Of a stretch of DNA of 64,000 bases, positions 26,545-33,464 are shown piece after piece. Every line of letters begins with the position of its first letter. Within the stretch, counting starts at the first letter, position 1. Source of the DNA: Bacteroidota bacterium (GTDB lineage Bacteria; Bacteroidota; JABWAT01). Below the pieces are notes generated by a model. It was not told where the DNA came from and did no database searches. It saw only the letters and a list, made by a program, of their open reading frames with translations. The position numbers and the translations under genes were made by a program. The DNA lies in the NCBI GenBank assembly GCA_017303995.1, contig JAFLBE010000015.1, positions 1 to 64,000 of the forward strand, in the 5' to 3' direction.

Positions 26545-27591
26545 TTACAAGTAAACAACCCAGGCAGCCTGACCGATGAGGCACGCAAATGCAATTGGTA
26601 TCAGCACTTTCCAGCAGAGATACATGAGCTGGTCAACCCGGAACCGGGGCAGCGTCCATCTGAGCCACATCTGGAAAAACACGAAAAACAACGACTTCAC
26701 CAGAATCCAGAAAAATCCCATTCCGTAAGAAGGAACCGTTCCCCACGGCGTGAGCCATCCGCCAAGAAATACTGAAACTGCAATGGCAGAAACCACGAAC
26801 ATGTTGCCGTATTCTGAAAGGAAAAACATGGCGAACTTCATGCCCGAATATTCGGTGTGATAACCGCCGACAAGTTCAGATTCTGCTTCAGGAAGATCGA
26901 ATGGCGTCCGGTTTACTTCTGCAAGAGAAGCAATCAGGTAAATGATAAAAGCAACAAACAGAAACGGACTCGCAAAAAGATATCCGAAAAAGAGACCTTC
27001 CTGCTGTTGGATAATTCCGGTCATGTTCAGCGTTCCGGTCGTCACAATGGCGGTTAGGACGGCAAGTCCGGCAGGAATTTCATAGGAAATAATCTGGGCG
27101 GTTGAACGAACAGCACCGTAAAGTGACCATTTGTTGTTCGATCCCCATCCGGCCATGAGCAAACCAGCAACAACCAGCGAACTGATGGCGAGCAGATAAA
27201 AAATTCCCACATTCAGATCAGCGCCGACAAATCCGTTCGACCAAGGAAGAACAGCCAGAGACGCATAAGTTCCGGTGAAAACCAGAACGGGAGCAACGAA
27301 AAACAGAATTTTATCGGAAGCAGTCGGGGTGATATCTTCTTTCTGAATCAGCTTCAGAATATCTGCAACGGTTTGGAAAAGTCCCCACGGACCTGTTTCC
27401 ATCGGTCCAAGACGGTTTTGAATAAATGCAGAAACTTTACGTTCAGCATAAACGGCAAGAAGAGCAAACAAAATCAGGAAAATCAGAGGGAAAACAGAAG
27501 CCACAATGGGGTAAACCAAACTTCCGTCAGGAACGCCAAGCCAGGCAAGAAGATCACCAATTCCCAGCGTTTTCAGTACTAAATCATGCAT
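26545..27591 (-). CDS. nuoH: NADH-quinone oxidoreductase subunit H
   Basis: A 348-residue membrane subunit lining the quinone chamber. Family signatures include [17 protein letters not shown] (residues about 48-64), [53 protein letters not shown] (the charged loop near the quinone site) and [15 protein letters not shown]. Length and position between nuoD and nuoI are typical. Confidence 0.97.
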   Translation of the reverse strand: MHDLVLKTLGIGDLLAWLGVPDGSLVYPIVASVFPLIFLILFALLAVYAERKVSAFIQNRLGPMETGPWGLFQTVADILKLIQKEDITPTASDKILFFVAPVLVFTGTYASLAVLPWSNGFVGADLNVGIFYLLAISSLVVAGLLMAGWGSNNKWSLYGAVRSTAQIISYEIPAGLAVLTAIVTTGTLNMTGIIQQQEGLFFGYLFASPFLFVAFIIYLIASLAEVNRTPFDLPEAESELVGGYHTEYSGMKFAMFFLSEYGNMFVVSAIAVSVFLGGWLTPWGTVPSYGMGFFWILVKSLFFVFFQMWLRWTLPRFRVDQLMYLCWKVLIPIAFACLIGQAAWVVYL

Positions 27592-27635
27592 AATATATTT
27601 TATTTGATGTTAATAGATGGACAGTTAACCGGCGG

Positions 27636-28763
27636 TTACCGGTCAATTTCCCCAAGAACGATATCAAGAGAACCGAGAATGGCCACAATGTCAGAAATCA
27701 TGATGCCCTGACCCAATGCCGGAAGAACGGCCAGATTCACAAAACAAGGTGATTTGGCTTTTACCCGGAATGGCTTGGTTCCGCCATCCGAAATGATGTA
27801 AAATCCGAGTTCGCCACGGGGGTTTTCTGCACGGGCGTAAACTTCACCAACCGGCGGTTTGATCCGGCGGGGAACGGCAGCCTGCACATCAGACACATCA
27901 TCAACCGGATATTTTTCGAGAGCCTGCTCAATAATATTCAGCGATTGTTCCATTTCCTGACAACGGATGAAATACCGGTCCCAGGTATCGCCGACGGTGC
28001 CCATAGTGCCTTTACCGGTCGGGATTTCAAATTCAAATTCCGGATAAATACAGTACGGATCGTCTTTGCGCAAATCCCAGTTCACACCCGATCCACGTAA
28101 AACCGGACCTGTACAATTGTAATTAATGGCCACTTCTTTAGGAAGGATGCCCACGTTTGCAGTACGGGAAATGAAAATGTGGTTTCCGGTGAGGAGATTG
28201 TTTAAATCTTTGATTTTCGGACGGAAGTACGAAATGAAAGCTGACAGTTCTTCACGGAATCCTTTCGGGAAATCACGTGAAACGCCGCCGGGCCACATGT
28301 AATTGTACAACATCCGGGCGCCGGTGAGATTTTCGAAAAGATTCAGAATAATTTCACGGTCACGGAAGGTCCAGAGAAAAGGAGTTACCGCACCGATATC
28401 AGCACCAAATGTACCAATGGCGACAAGATGGGAAGCAATCCGCTGAAGTTCAGCTACAATAATCCGGATAAATTCAACTTTGCGGGGAACTTCAAGATTG
28501 AGCAGTTTTTCAACAGCCAGAACAAAAGCGTGGTTGTTATTCATCGACGCCAGATAATCGAGCCGGTCGGTGAACGGAATGATCATCGGGTAAGTGAGTT
28601 CTTCGCCGTGTTTTTCGAAACACCGGTGAAGGTAACCGATGTGCGGGGTGATGCTTTTAACAATTTCCCCGTCTGTCACCAGTTCGAGCCGTAACACACC
28701 GTGCGTAGACGGGTGCTGAGGGCCCATGTTCATGATCATTTCTTCGGTTTTGAGATGCGGCAT
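27636..28763 (-). CDS. nuoD: NADH-quinone oxidoreductase subunit D
   Basis: A 375-residue 49-kDa-type subunit, separate from NuoC. Recognisable are the opening [18 protein letters not shown] with the quinone-site histidine, [27 protein letters not shown], the [13 protein letters not shown] helix, and the C-terminal [13 protein letters not shown]. Gene order is A-B-C-D, but an unusual gap of over 450 bp filled with hairpin repeats separates it from nuoC. No ribosome-binding site of note was seen. The call is secure. Confidence 0.97.
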   Translation of the reverse strand: MPHLKTEEMIMNMGPQHPSTHGVLRLELVTDGEIVKSITPHIGYLHRCFEKHGEELTYPMIIPFTDRLDYLASMNNNHAFVLAVEKLLNLEVPRKVEFIRIIVAELQRIASHLVAIGTFGADIGAVTPFLWTFRDREIILNLFENLTGARMLYNYMWPGGVSRDFPKGFREELSAFISYFRPKIKDLNNLLTGNHIFISRTANVGILPKEVAINYNCTGPVLRGSGVNWDLRKDDPYCIYPEFEFEIPTGKGTMGTVGDTWDRYFIRCQEMEQSLNIIEQALEKYPVDDVSDVQAAVPRRIKPPVGEVYARAENPRGELGFYIISDGGTKPFRVKAKSPCFVNLAVLPALGQGIMISDIVAILGSLDIVLGEIDR

Positions 28764-29220
28764 AACTTAACTGGTTAGTTGATTTACTTTATAATTTCAA
28801 AAAAATTCTCTTGTCATCCTGAGTGTCCGGCACTTGCCGGATGTATCGAAGGATGAACTTCCTTGTTCCCTGGAAGTCATGCCCGTGACGACGGGCATCC
28901 ATCCCACCGGAATTCCTTCCTTCGGAGAGGTACTTTTGACAGGACAAAAGTACCCAAAATCCTTTTCCGCCCATCCGCTCTATGACTTGTGGCTGGCTCT
29001 CCGGCCCTGATCGAATCTGAACTCGGTCGGTAAACCGACCTCAAACACAGATTCGATTTAACCGGGCACTGCGTTTGCCACTGCGTCGACCGGATGACGG
29101 CGGTTAAAAAAAATCTTTTTGCGTTCTTAGTCTGACTATTGCGACTTTGCGATTAAAGCATTTTCCCAAAAAAACGCATTTCTCTGCGTCCCCTGCGTCA
29201 CCGCGGTCGAATAAAATCCC
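28764..29220. repeat. Hairpin-rich insertion within the nuo operon
   Basis: A 457-bp gene-free gap between nuoC and nuoD. It holds a hairpin cassette (28815-28855, CATCCTGAGT..ATCGAAGGATG around a TCCGGCA-CT-TGCCGGA core), a palindrome ATGCCCGT-GACG-ACGGGCAT (28879-28898), and a nested hairpin with outer arms ATCGAATCTG/CAGATTCGAT (29010-29019, 29048-29057) around GGTCGGT-AA-ACCGACC (29025-29040). Nothing looks coding. The operon must be read through it or restarted within it. Confidence 0.75.
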
Positions 29221-29703
29221 TTAAAAAGGTACTTTGATTCCGTGATACGTTTCCTGAACGACGTAATCTTTTCTGAGCGGGAATCCTTCCCAGTCATCCG
29301 GAGTCAGGATTTTTCTTAAGTCCGGATGAAAGTCGAACACAATTCCGTACAGGTCAAAGGCTTCACGTTCGTGCCAGTTGGCAGCTTTATAAATATGCTC
29401 AATGGTTGGGACGTGCGGTTTCTCACGGTCAAGTTTCACTTTAACCACCAGCCAATGCTTGTGGGTCATTGAGAAAAGGTGATAAACCACGCCGAGTTCT
29501 TTTCCGGCACCGTAGTCAACTCCGGACAGACAGGAAAGAGAATCGAATGCGAGTCTTTCATCATCCCGCAGAAAATATAAGATATCTTCTATCCATTGGG
29601 GATTGATGGTAATGCCTGGCTGAAGGGAGGTTTCGTCGGCGGAAAGAATTTTATCGGCAAAGTCCTGCTGTTTCAGCAGTTCAACAACTTCAGACGGTTT
29701 CAT
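29221..29703 (-). CDS. nuoC: NADH-quinone oxidoreductase subunit C
   Basis: A 160-residue 30-kDa-type subunit of the peripheral arm. The family signature is clear at [40 protein letters not shown] (about 110-150). The frame is open to 29760, but the ATG at 29703 matches the family start ([12 protein letters not shown]) and overlaps the nuoB 3' end by 14 bp, a common arrangement. It interacts with NuoB and NuoD around the quinone site; nuoD is displaced by the repeat-filled gap. Confidence 0.95.
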   Translation of the reverse strand: MKPSEVVELLKQQDFADKILSADETSLQPGITINPQWIEDILYFLRDDERLAFDSLSCLSGVDYGAGKELGVVYHLFSMTHKHWLVVKVKLDREKPHVPTIEHIYKAANWHEREAFDLYGIVFDFHPDLRKILTPDDWEGFPLRKDYVVQETYHGIKVPF

Positions 29704-30187
29704 TTTTCTTCCCGAATTTTTCGTGACGGATTTTATCCTGAAGAAGCATGAGTCCGCCAATCAGGGCTTCGGGGCGGGGCGGGCAGCCGGGAACGTAAAC
29801 ATCAACCGGAATAACACGGCTGACTGATTTCACCACGTGATAACCGTGCTGCCAGTAAGGTCCGCCTGAGTTTGAGCAGGATCCCATAGAAATCACATAC
29901 CGGGGTTCGGGCATTTGCTGATAAAGACGCTGCACGCGTTCAGCCATTTTAAAGGTCACCGTTCCGGCAACAATCATCACATCAGATTGCCGTGGTGACG
30001 GACGGGGAATAATCCCGAACCGGTCGAGATCATAATTTGAAGCCATGGTGGCCATCATTTCGATAGCACAGCAGGCGAGACCGAATCCCATCGGCCACAT
30101 TGAAGAAAGTCTTGCCCAGTTGAGAACATTTTCTGCGGTTGTTATCACAACACCGCCAGAGTCAAACTGTTTATCCAGTAATCCCAT
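29690..30187 (-). CDS. nuoB: NADH-quinone oxidoreductase subunit B
   Basis: A 165-residue subunit that binds terminal cluster N2. The cluster ligands are all present: adjacent C39-C40 (GLACCAIEM), C104 ([10 protein letters not shown]) and C135 ([10 protein letters not shown]). The length is normal. It lies 24 bp after nuoA and overlaps nuoC. Confidence 0.97.
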   Translation of the reverse strand: MGLLDKQFDSGGVVITTAENVLNWARLSSMWPMGFGLACCAIEMMATMASNYDLDRFGIIPRPSPRQSDVMIVAGTVTFKMAERVQRLYQQMPEPRYVISMGSCSNSGGPYWQHGYHVVKSVSRVIPVDVYVPGCPPRPEALIGGLMLLQDKIRHEKFGKKNETV

Positions 30188-30211
30188 TACGCTTCCAATC
30201 TGCTTCGGTTC

Positions 30212-30679
30212 TTAATCTGCCGGAGAAACTTCTGGTTCATCCACAGAAATCTGCTCACGCTGCTGCTGAGCTTTGATCTGTTTCGGTTCAAGGGAAGGAA
30301 TAACCGGATGAGGGCGGACCCATTCAAGATCACCACGGCGCCATTCGTACAGCATCCCGATGATCAGAATTCCCATAAAAAACACACCGGTCAGGAACCC
30401 GTAAGTTCCAAATTCTTTAAAAACGGTTGCCCATGGGAAGAGAAAGACCACTTCCACATCAAAAAGAATAAAGATAAGGGCAACGACGTAAAATCGGATG
30501 TTAAATTGAACCCATGACGACCCGATGACTTCTTCACCGCATTCGTAAGAGCTTAATTTTTCAGCATTTGGGCGATCAGGACGAAGTAACCACGAGGTTA
30601 AAAATCCGATCGCAACAAAGCAAACCCCGATAACCATGTAAATGAATACATAGCCAAATTGTGTAATTTGATTTTCCAT
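30212..30679 (-). CDS. nuoA: NADH-quinone oxidoreductase subunit A
   Basis: A 155-residue three-helix subunit. The conserved loop SSYECGEEVIGSSWVQFNIRFYVVALIFILFDVEVVFLFPWA (about 43-84) is diagnostic, including the cysteine of the quinone-site loop. The C-terminal ~35 residues are a hydrophilic, Gln/Glu-rich extension longer than in E. coli NuoA. GGAGG lies about 13 bases before the ATG, a rather long spacing. It is the first nuo gene, 20 bp after the DUF3276 gene. Confidence 0.95.
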   Translation of the reverse strand: MENQITQFGYVFIYMVIGVCFVAIGFLTSWLLRPDRPNAEKLSSYECGEEVIGSSWVQFNIRFYVVALIFILFDVEVVFLFPWATVFKEFGTYGFLTGVFFMGILIIGMLYEWRRGDLEWVRPHPVIPSLEPKQIKAQQQREQISVDEPEVSPAD

Positions 30680-30699
30680 AATCTGCGAAGTTACCTCCT

Positions 30700-30993
30700 T
30701 CAGACTACTTTTTCAACTTCGTCGGAATAATGGTTTGAATAATGATCAGGGAGGTCCTGCTGGGTAGGATCATTTTTGATGTATTCAACGGTTGCGTAGA
30801 GGGCATCCATGAACTTTTCGAAGTCTTCACGATAGACGAAAATTTTGTGTTTTTCGTAATCGGTTTCACCCACACGTTTGCTTTCGGTGATGGTGATATA
30901 GTGTTCCTGCTGGCGGGTTGACTTCACGTCAAAGAAGTAGGTTCTTTTTCCTGCACGTACCCGTTGGGTGTACAGCTCTGATTTAGCTTCCAC
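30700..30993 (-). CDS. DUF3276 PUR-alpha-like nucleic-acid-binding protein
   Basis: A 97-residue protein of the DUF3276 family (Pfam PF11680), PUR-domain single-strand DNA/RNA binders related to Borrelia BpuR and typical of Bacteroidota/Chlorobiota. The core RVRAGKRTYFFDVKSTRQQEHYITITESKR and YEKHKIFVYREDFEKFMDAL is diagnostic. The frame is open to a TTG at 31047, but that lies in a TAnnTTTG promoter box; a GTG at 30993 with AAAGG 8 bases upstream gives the usual family N-terminus (MEAKSELYTQ) and is preferred. It heads the nuo operon, so it may share its regulation. Confidence 0.9.
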   Translation of the reverse strand: MEAKSELYTQRVRAGKRTYFFDVKSTRQQEHYITITESKRVGETDYEKHKIFVYREDFEKFMDALYATVEYIKNDPTQQDLPDHYSNHYSDEVEKVV

Positions 30994-31037
30994 AATCTTA
31001 ACCTTTCTATTCAGTAATCGGCTGTTAGCATCGAAAA

Positions 31038-31076
31038 ATGGTTTCAAATTTACCTGAATCTGAAAGCAAAATAAAT
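31038..31076 (-). promoter_or_regulatory. Candidate promoter for the DUF3276-nuo operon
   Basis: TAAATTTG (minus strand, 31052-31045) fits the Bacteroidota -7 box TAnnTTTG exactly, with a TTTA-type -33 element about 19 bases upstream. The predicted transcript start near 31038 leaves a leader of about 45 bases before the GTG at 30993. Confidence 0.55.
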
Positions 31077-31118
31077 AGGCTAAGAAAATCCCAATGAAGT
31101 TCTAATGGGGGAAGGAGC

Positions 31119-31202
31119 GGGGACGTGGGACATGGGACGGGTGACCGGGGGGAAATTTCGGGTTAATACGGGTCACAAATCACGGGTTACATATTACGGG
31201 TT
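31119..31202 (+). repeat. Twelve-unit heptamer-period array
   Basis: Twelve 7-nt units in one uninterrupted phase. The first four follow GGGGACG or TGGGACA; the last five alternate ACGGGTT with ACATATT or ACAAATC; the middle units are diverged. Phase is kept across the change of word. Confidence 0.8.
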
Positions 31203-31463
31203 GAAAATTCAGGTTCCCCCGGACCCCGAGTTCAGCCATCGGCTGAGTATCGAGGGGCACGGGGTTATTCATGTTTTACCCTTTGGGATTTTTTTATTCA
31301 TTTGCGTGAAAACCCGTGTGATTTGCGGAAGGGTTCTGTTTTTCCGCCCGGAATGGGCATAATTGTATCAATTGATCTATTGCCCGGGCGGGTTTAGCTG
31401 ATCGGCTAATCGTTTTTCTACAAATAGGTCACCCCGCCGGGGTTGCAATTTCAGAATTGAATT

Positions 31464-31512
31464 CCATTAAACATTAATCATTTACCCTTGACCATTAACA
31501 ATTAACCATTGT
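31464..31512 (-). repeat. Seven-unit heptamer-period array, word TTAATGG
   Basis: Seven contiguous units on the plus strand, such as CCATTAA and CAATTAA. It is the reverse complement of the word at 10698-10732. Confidence 0.8.
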
Positions 31513-31629
31513 CCCCGTTTTTTTTCGCCTGCAGGTGCAATTCCCGACTCTGTTTAGTAATTTGTAGGTTATCGCCAAAACCGGCGATCCTTTTTTTTCC
31601 TTTAGCCCACACTTTCCGGGAGAATTACT

Positions 31630-33129
31630 GTGAACGGATCGAAACTGAAAGTTGCTCTGGTCTCCTCAGAAGCAGTTCCTTACGCCAAAGCCGGCGGACT
31701 CGGTGATGTCATCGGTGCCCTGCCCAAAGTCCTTGAAGCACACGATTGTGAAGTGATGCTTTTCATCCCCAAATATTCGGCCATCCCTGAAGATGCGCAT
31801 AAAATCAAAATCAACTGGCGGGTTGATGACATCAGCATCCCCGTCGGTGAGAAAAATTTTGAAGTCCACCTGTATCAAACCACGTTGCCGGGAACAAACA
31901 CAAAAGTAAACCTGGTCTACTGTGCACACGCTTTCGACAACCGGTGGATTTATACCAATGATGCGGATGAAAACCAGCGGTTCATCATTTTTAACCGTGC
32001 CGTCCTGAAAATCCTCAAGAAAATGAAATGGAAACCGGATGTCATCCACGTGAATGACTGGCCGACCGGACTTATTCCTTTATACTTGAAAACCTTTTAC
32101 AAAGACGATCCGTTTTTTGCTGAAACCGGAACGGTTTTTACCATCCACAATATCGGTTATCCGGGAAAATTCCTTCCCGAAACCATTTACCTCGCCGGAC
32201 TTGATCAGACCAAATTCTTCCCAGGCGGACCTTACGAATTCTGGGGCATGTTCAGCTTCATGAAAACGGCTTTGCTGTATTCTGATATGATTACGACGGT
32301 AAGTGAAACTTACGCCGAGGAAATTCTAACGCCTGATTACGGTGCCGGTCTGGATGGCATTCTCAATACCCGGAAAGAAGATCTCATCGGGATTCTGAAC
32401 GGTGTTGATTATGAAATCTGGAGTCCGGAACAGGATGCTTATATTGCAGCAACTTATTCGCTCAAAAGGTTTTCTGGTAAGGCAAAAAACAAAGCTTATC
32501 TCCAGGAGCGGGCATTTCTTGCCATCCGACCAGAAGTACCTCTAATCGGAATGATTTCCAGAATGGTTGATCAGAAAGGGTTTGATCTGATTGCTGCAAT
32601 TGTGCCTCAGCTTCTAGAAATGGATATCCAGATTGTTATTTTGGGTTCCGGTCTTCCGAAATATGAAAACCTGTTCCGTACTTTAACTCAGGATAACCCT
32701 GATAAAGTGTATGTTCACGTTGGTTACGACAATCAGCTTTCCCACGAAATTGAAGCCGGTTCTGATATGTTTCTCATGCCATCCCTTTACGAACCGTGCG
32801 GACTCAACCAAATTTACAGTCTGAAGTACGGCACTGTTCCTATCGTAAGAAAAACCGGCGGTCTTGCTGATACCATTATTGACTGGGGTGCTTCTCTTCT
32901 TTCCGGAAAGAAAAACGGAAACGGCTTTGTTTTCACCAATCCGAAACCTGAAGCTTTGCTTGATGCCATTCACCGGGCGGTGATGGTTTACTCAAATAAA
33001 AAAGAGTGGACGCAGATCGTTAAAAACGGCATGAAGGCCGATTTTTCCTGGGAACGGTCAGCTTCGAAGTATATTGAAGTCTACGAAAAAGCCATCGCAA
33101 AACGGAAAATCCCCAAAACTGAAACCTGA
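31630..33129 (+). CDS. glgA: Glycogen synthase GlgA (ADP-glucose type, GT5)
   Basis: A 499-residue GT5 starch/glycogen synthase that transfers glucose from an NDP-glucose donor to the growing alpha-1,4 glucan. The N-terminal donor motif KAGGLGDV (K20-V27) corresponds to the classic KTGGL; HVNDWPTGLIPLYL and FTIHNIGYPGKF lie in the first Rossmann domain, and EPCGLNQIYSLKYGTVPIVRKTGGLADT near residue 390 forms the GT-B C-terminal active site. The start is GTG with GGGAG 7 bases upstream. It stands alone without glgB/glgC neighbours and is followed by a long hairpin. Confidence 0.95.
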   Translation: MNGSKLKVALVSSEAVPYAKAGGLGDVIGALPKVLEAHDCEVMLFIPKYSAIPEDAHKIKINWRVDDISIPVGEKNFEVHLYQTTLPGTNTKVNLVYCAHAFDNRWIYTNDADENQRFIIFNRAVLKILKKMKWKPDVIHVNDWPTGLIPLYLKTFYKDDPFFAETGTVFTIHNIGYPGKFLPETIYLAGLDQTKFFPGGPYEFWGMFSFMKTALLYSDMITTVSETYAEEILTPDYGAGLDGILNTRKEDLIGILNGVDYEIWSPEQDAYIAATYSLKRFSGKAKNKAYLQERAFLAIRPEVPLIGMISRMVDQKGFDLIAAIVPQLLEMDIQIVILGSGLPKYENLFRTLTQDNPDKVYVHVGYDNQLSHEIEAGSDMFLMPSLYEPCGLNQIYSLKYGTVPIVRKTGGLADTIIDWGASLLSGKKNGNGFVFTNPKPEALLDAIHRAVMVYSNKKEWTQIVKNGMKADFSWERSASKYIEVYEKAIAKRKIPKTET

Positions 33130-33159
33130 GTCTGGAATTGACGTTAAACTTTGGGGGTG

Positions 33160-33242
33160 AACGCCAGACAATGGGCGTCCTTCGATACAATTTTTTGCTT
33201 TGCAAAAAATTACTCAGGATGACACGCCCATTGTCTGGCGTT
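33160..33242. repeat. Long nested hairpin after glgA
   Basis: Perfect 19-bp outer arms at 33160-33178 and 33224-33242 (AACGCCAGACAATGGGCGT and its complement) enclose the cassette flanks CCTTCGATAC (33179-33188) and ACTCAGGATG (33212-33221), which in turn enclose a perfect core AATTTTTTGC-TTT-GCAAAAAATT (33189-33211). It may also terminate glgA transcripts. Confidence 0.8.
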
Positions 33243-33340
33243 GGGGACCAGGGACGGGGGACAAGTGACTGAATACTGGTCACTAAATACTGGACGCAGA
33301 TCACGTATTGCGGGTCACGAATTACGGGTTCATACGGGAT
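33243..33340 (+). repeat. Fourteen-unit heptamer-period array
   Basis: The longest array in the window: 14 units of exactly 7 nt without a phase break, moving from GGGGACC-like words through GGTCACT and AAATACT to AATTACG and GGTTCAT. Units 5-13 tend to alternate G-rich and A/T-rich words. Confidence 0.85.
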
Positions 33341-33464
33341 AAAAACTTAGTTAGTACTGTTTTTAGTGGCTGTCATCCCCATGAAGGCGGGCTAACGAAG
33401 TTCTTAGAAGCTCACCCACGTCATTAATTCCATTTACCCATCCATTATTTAAATTGGAGTTTTA

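Larger units (their letters stand above)
31048..31629. repeat. Repeat-rich gap between nuo operon and glgA
   Basis: Gene-free. A 12-unit heptamer array at 31119-31202, a partial GAATAGCCCC-family element (31264-31287, GTTATTCATG then ACCC-TTT-GGG), and a 7-unit heptamer array at 31464-31512. A promoter for glgA must lie in the last 120 bp; a TAGTAATTTG stretch near 31555 is a weak candidate. Confidence 0.65.
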
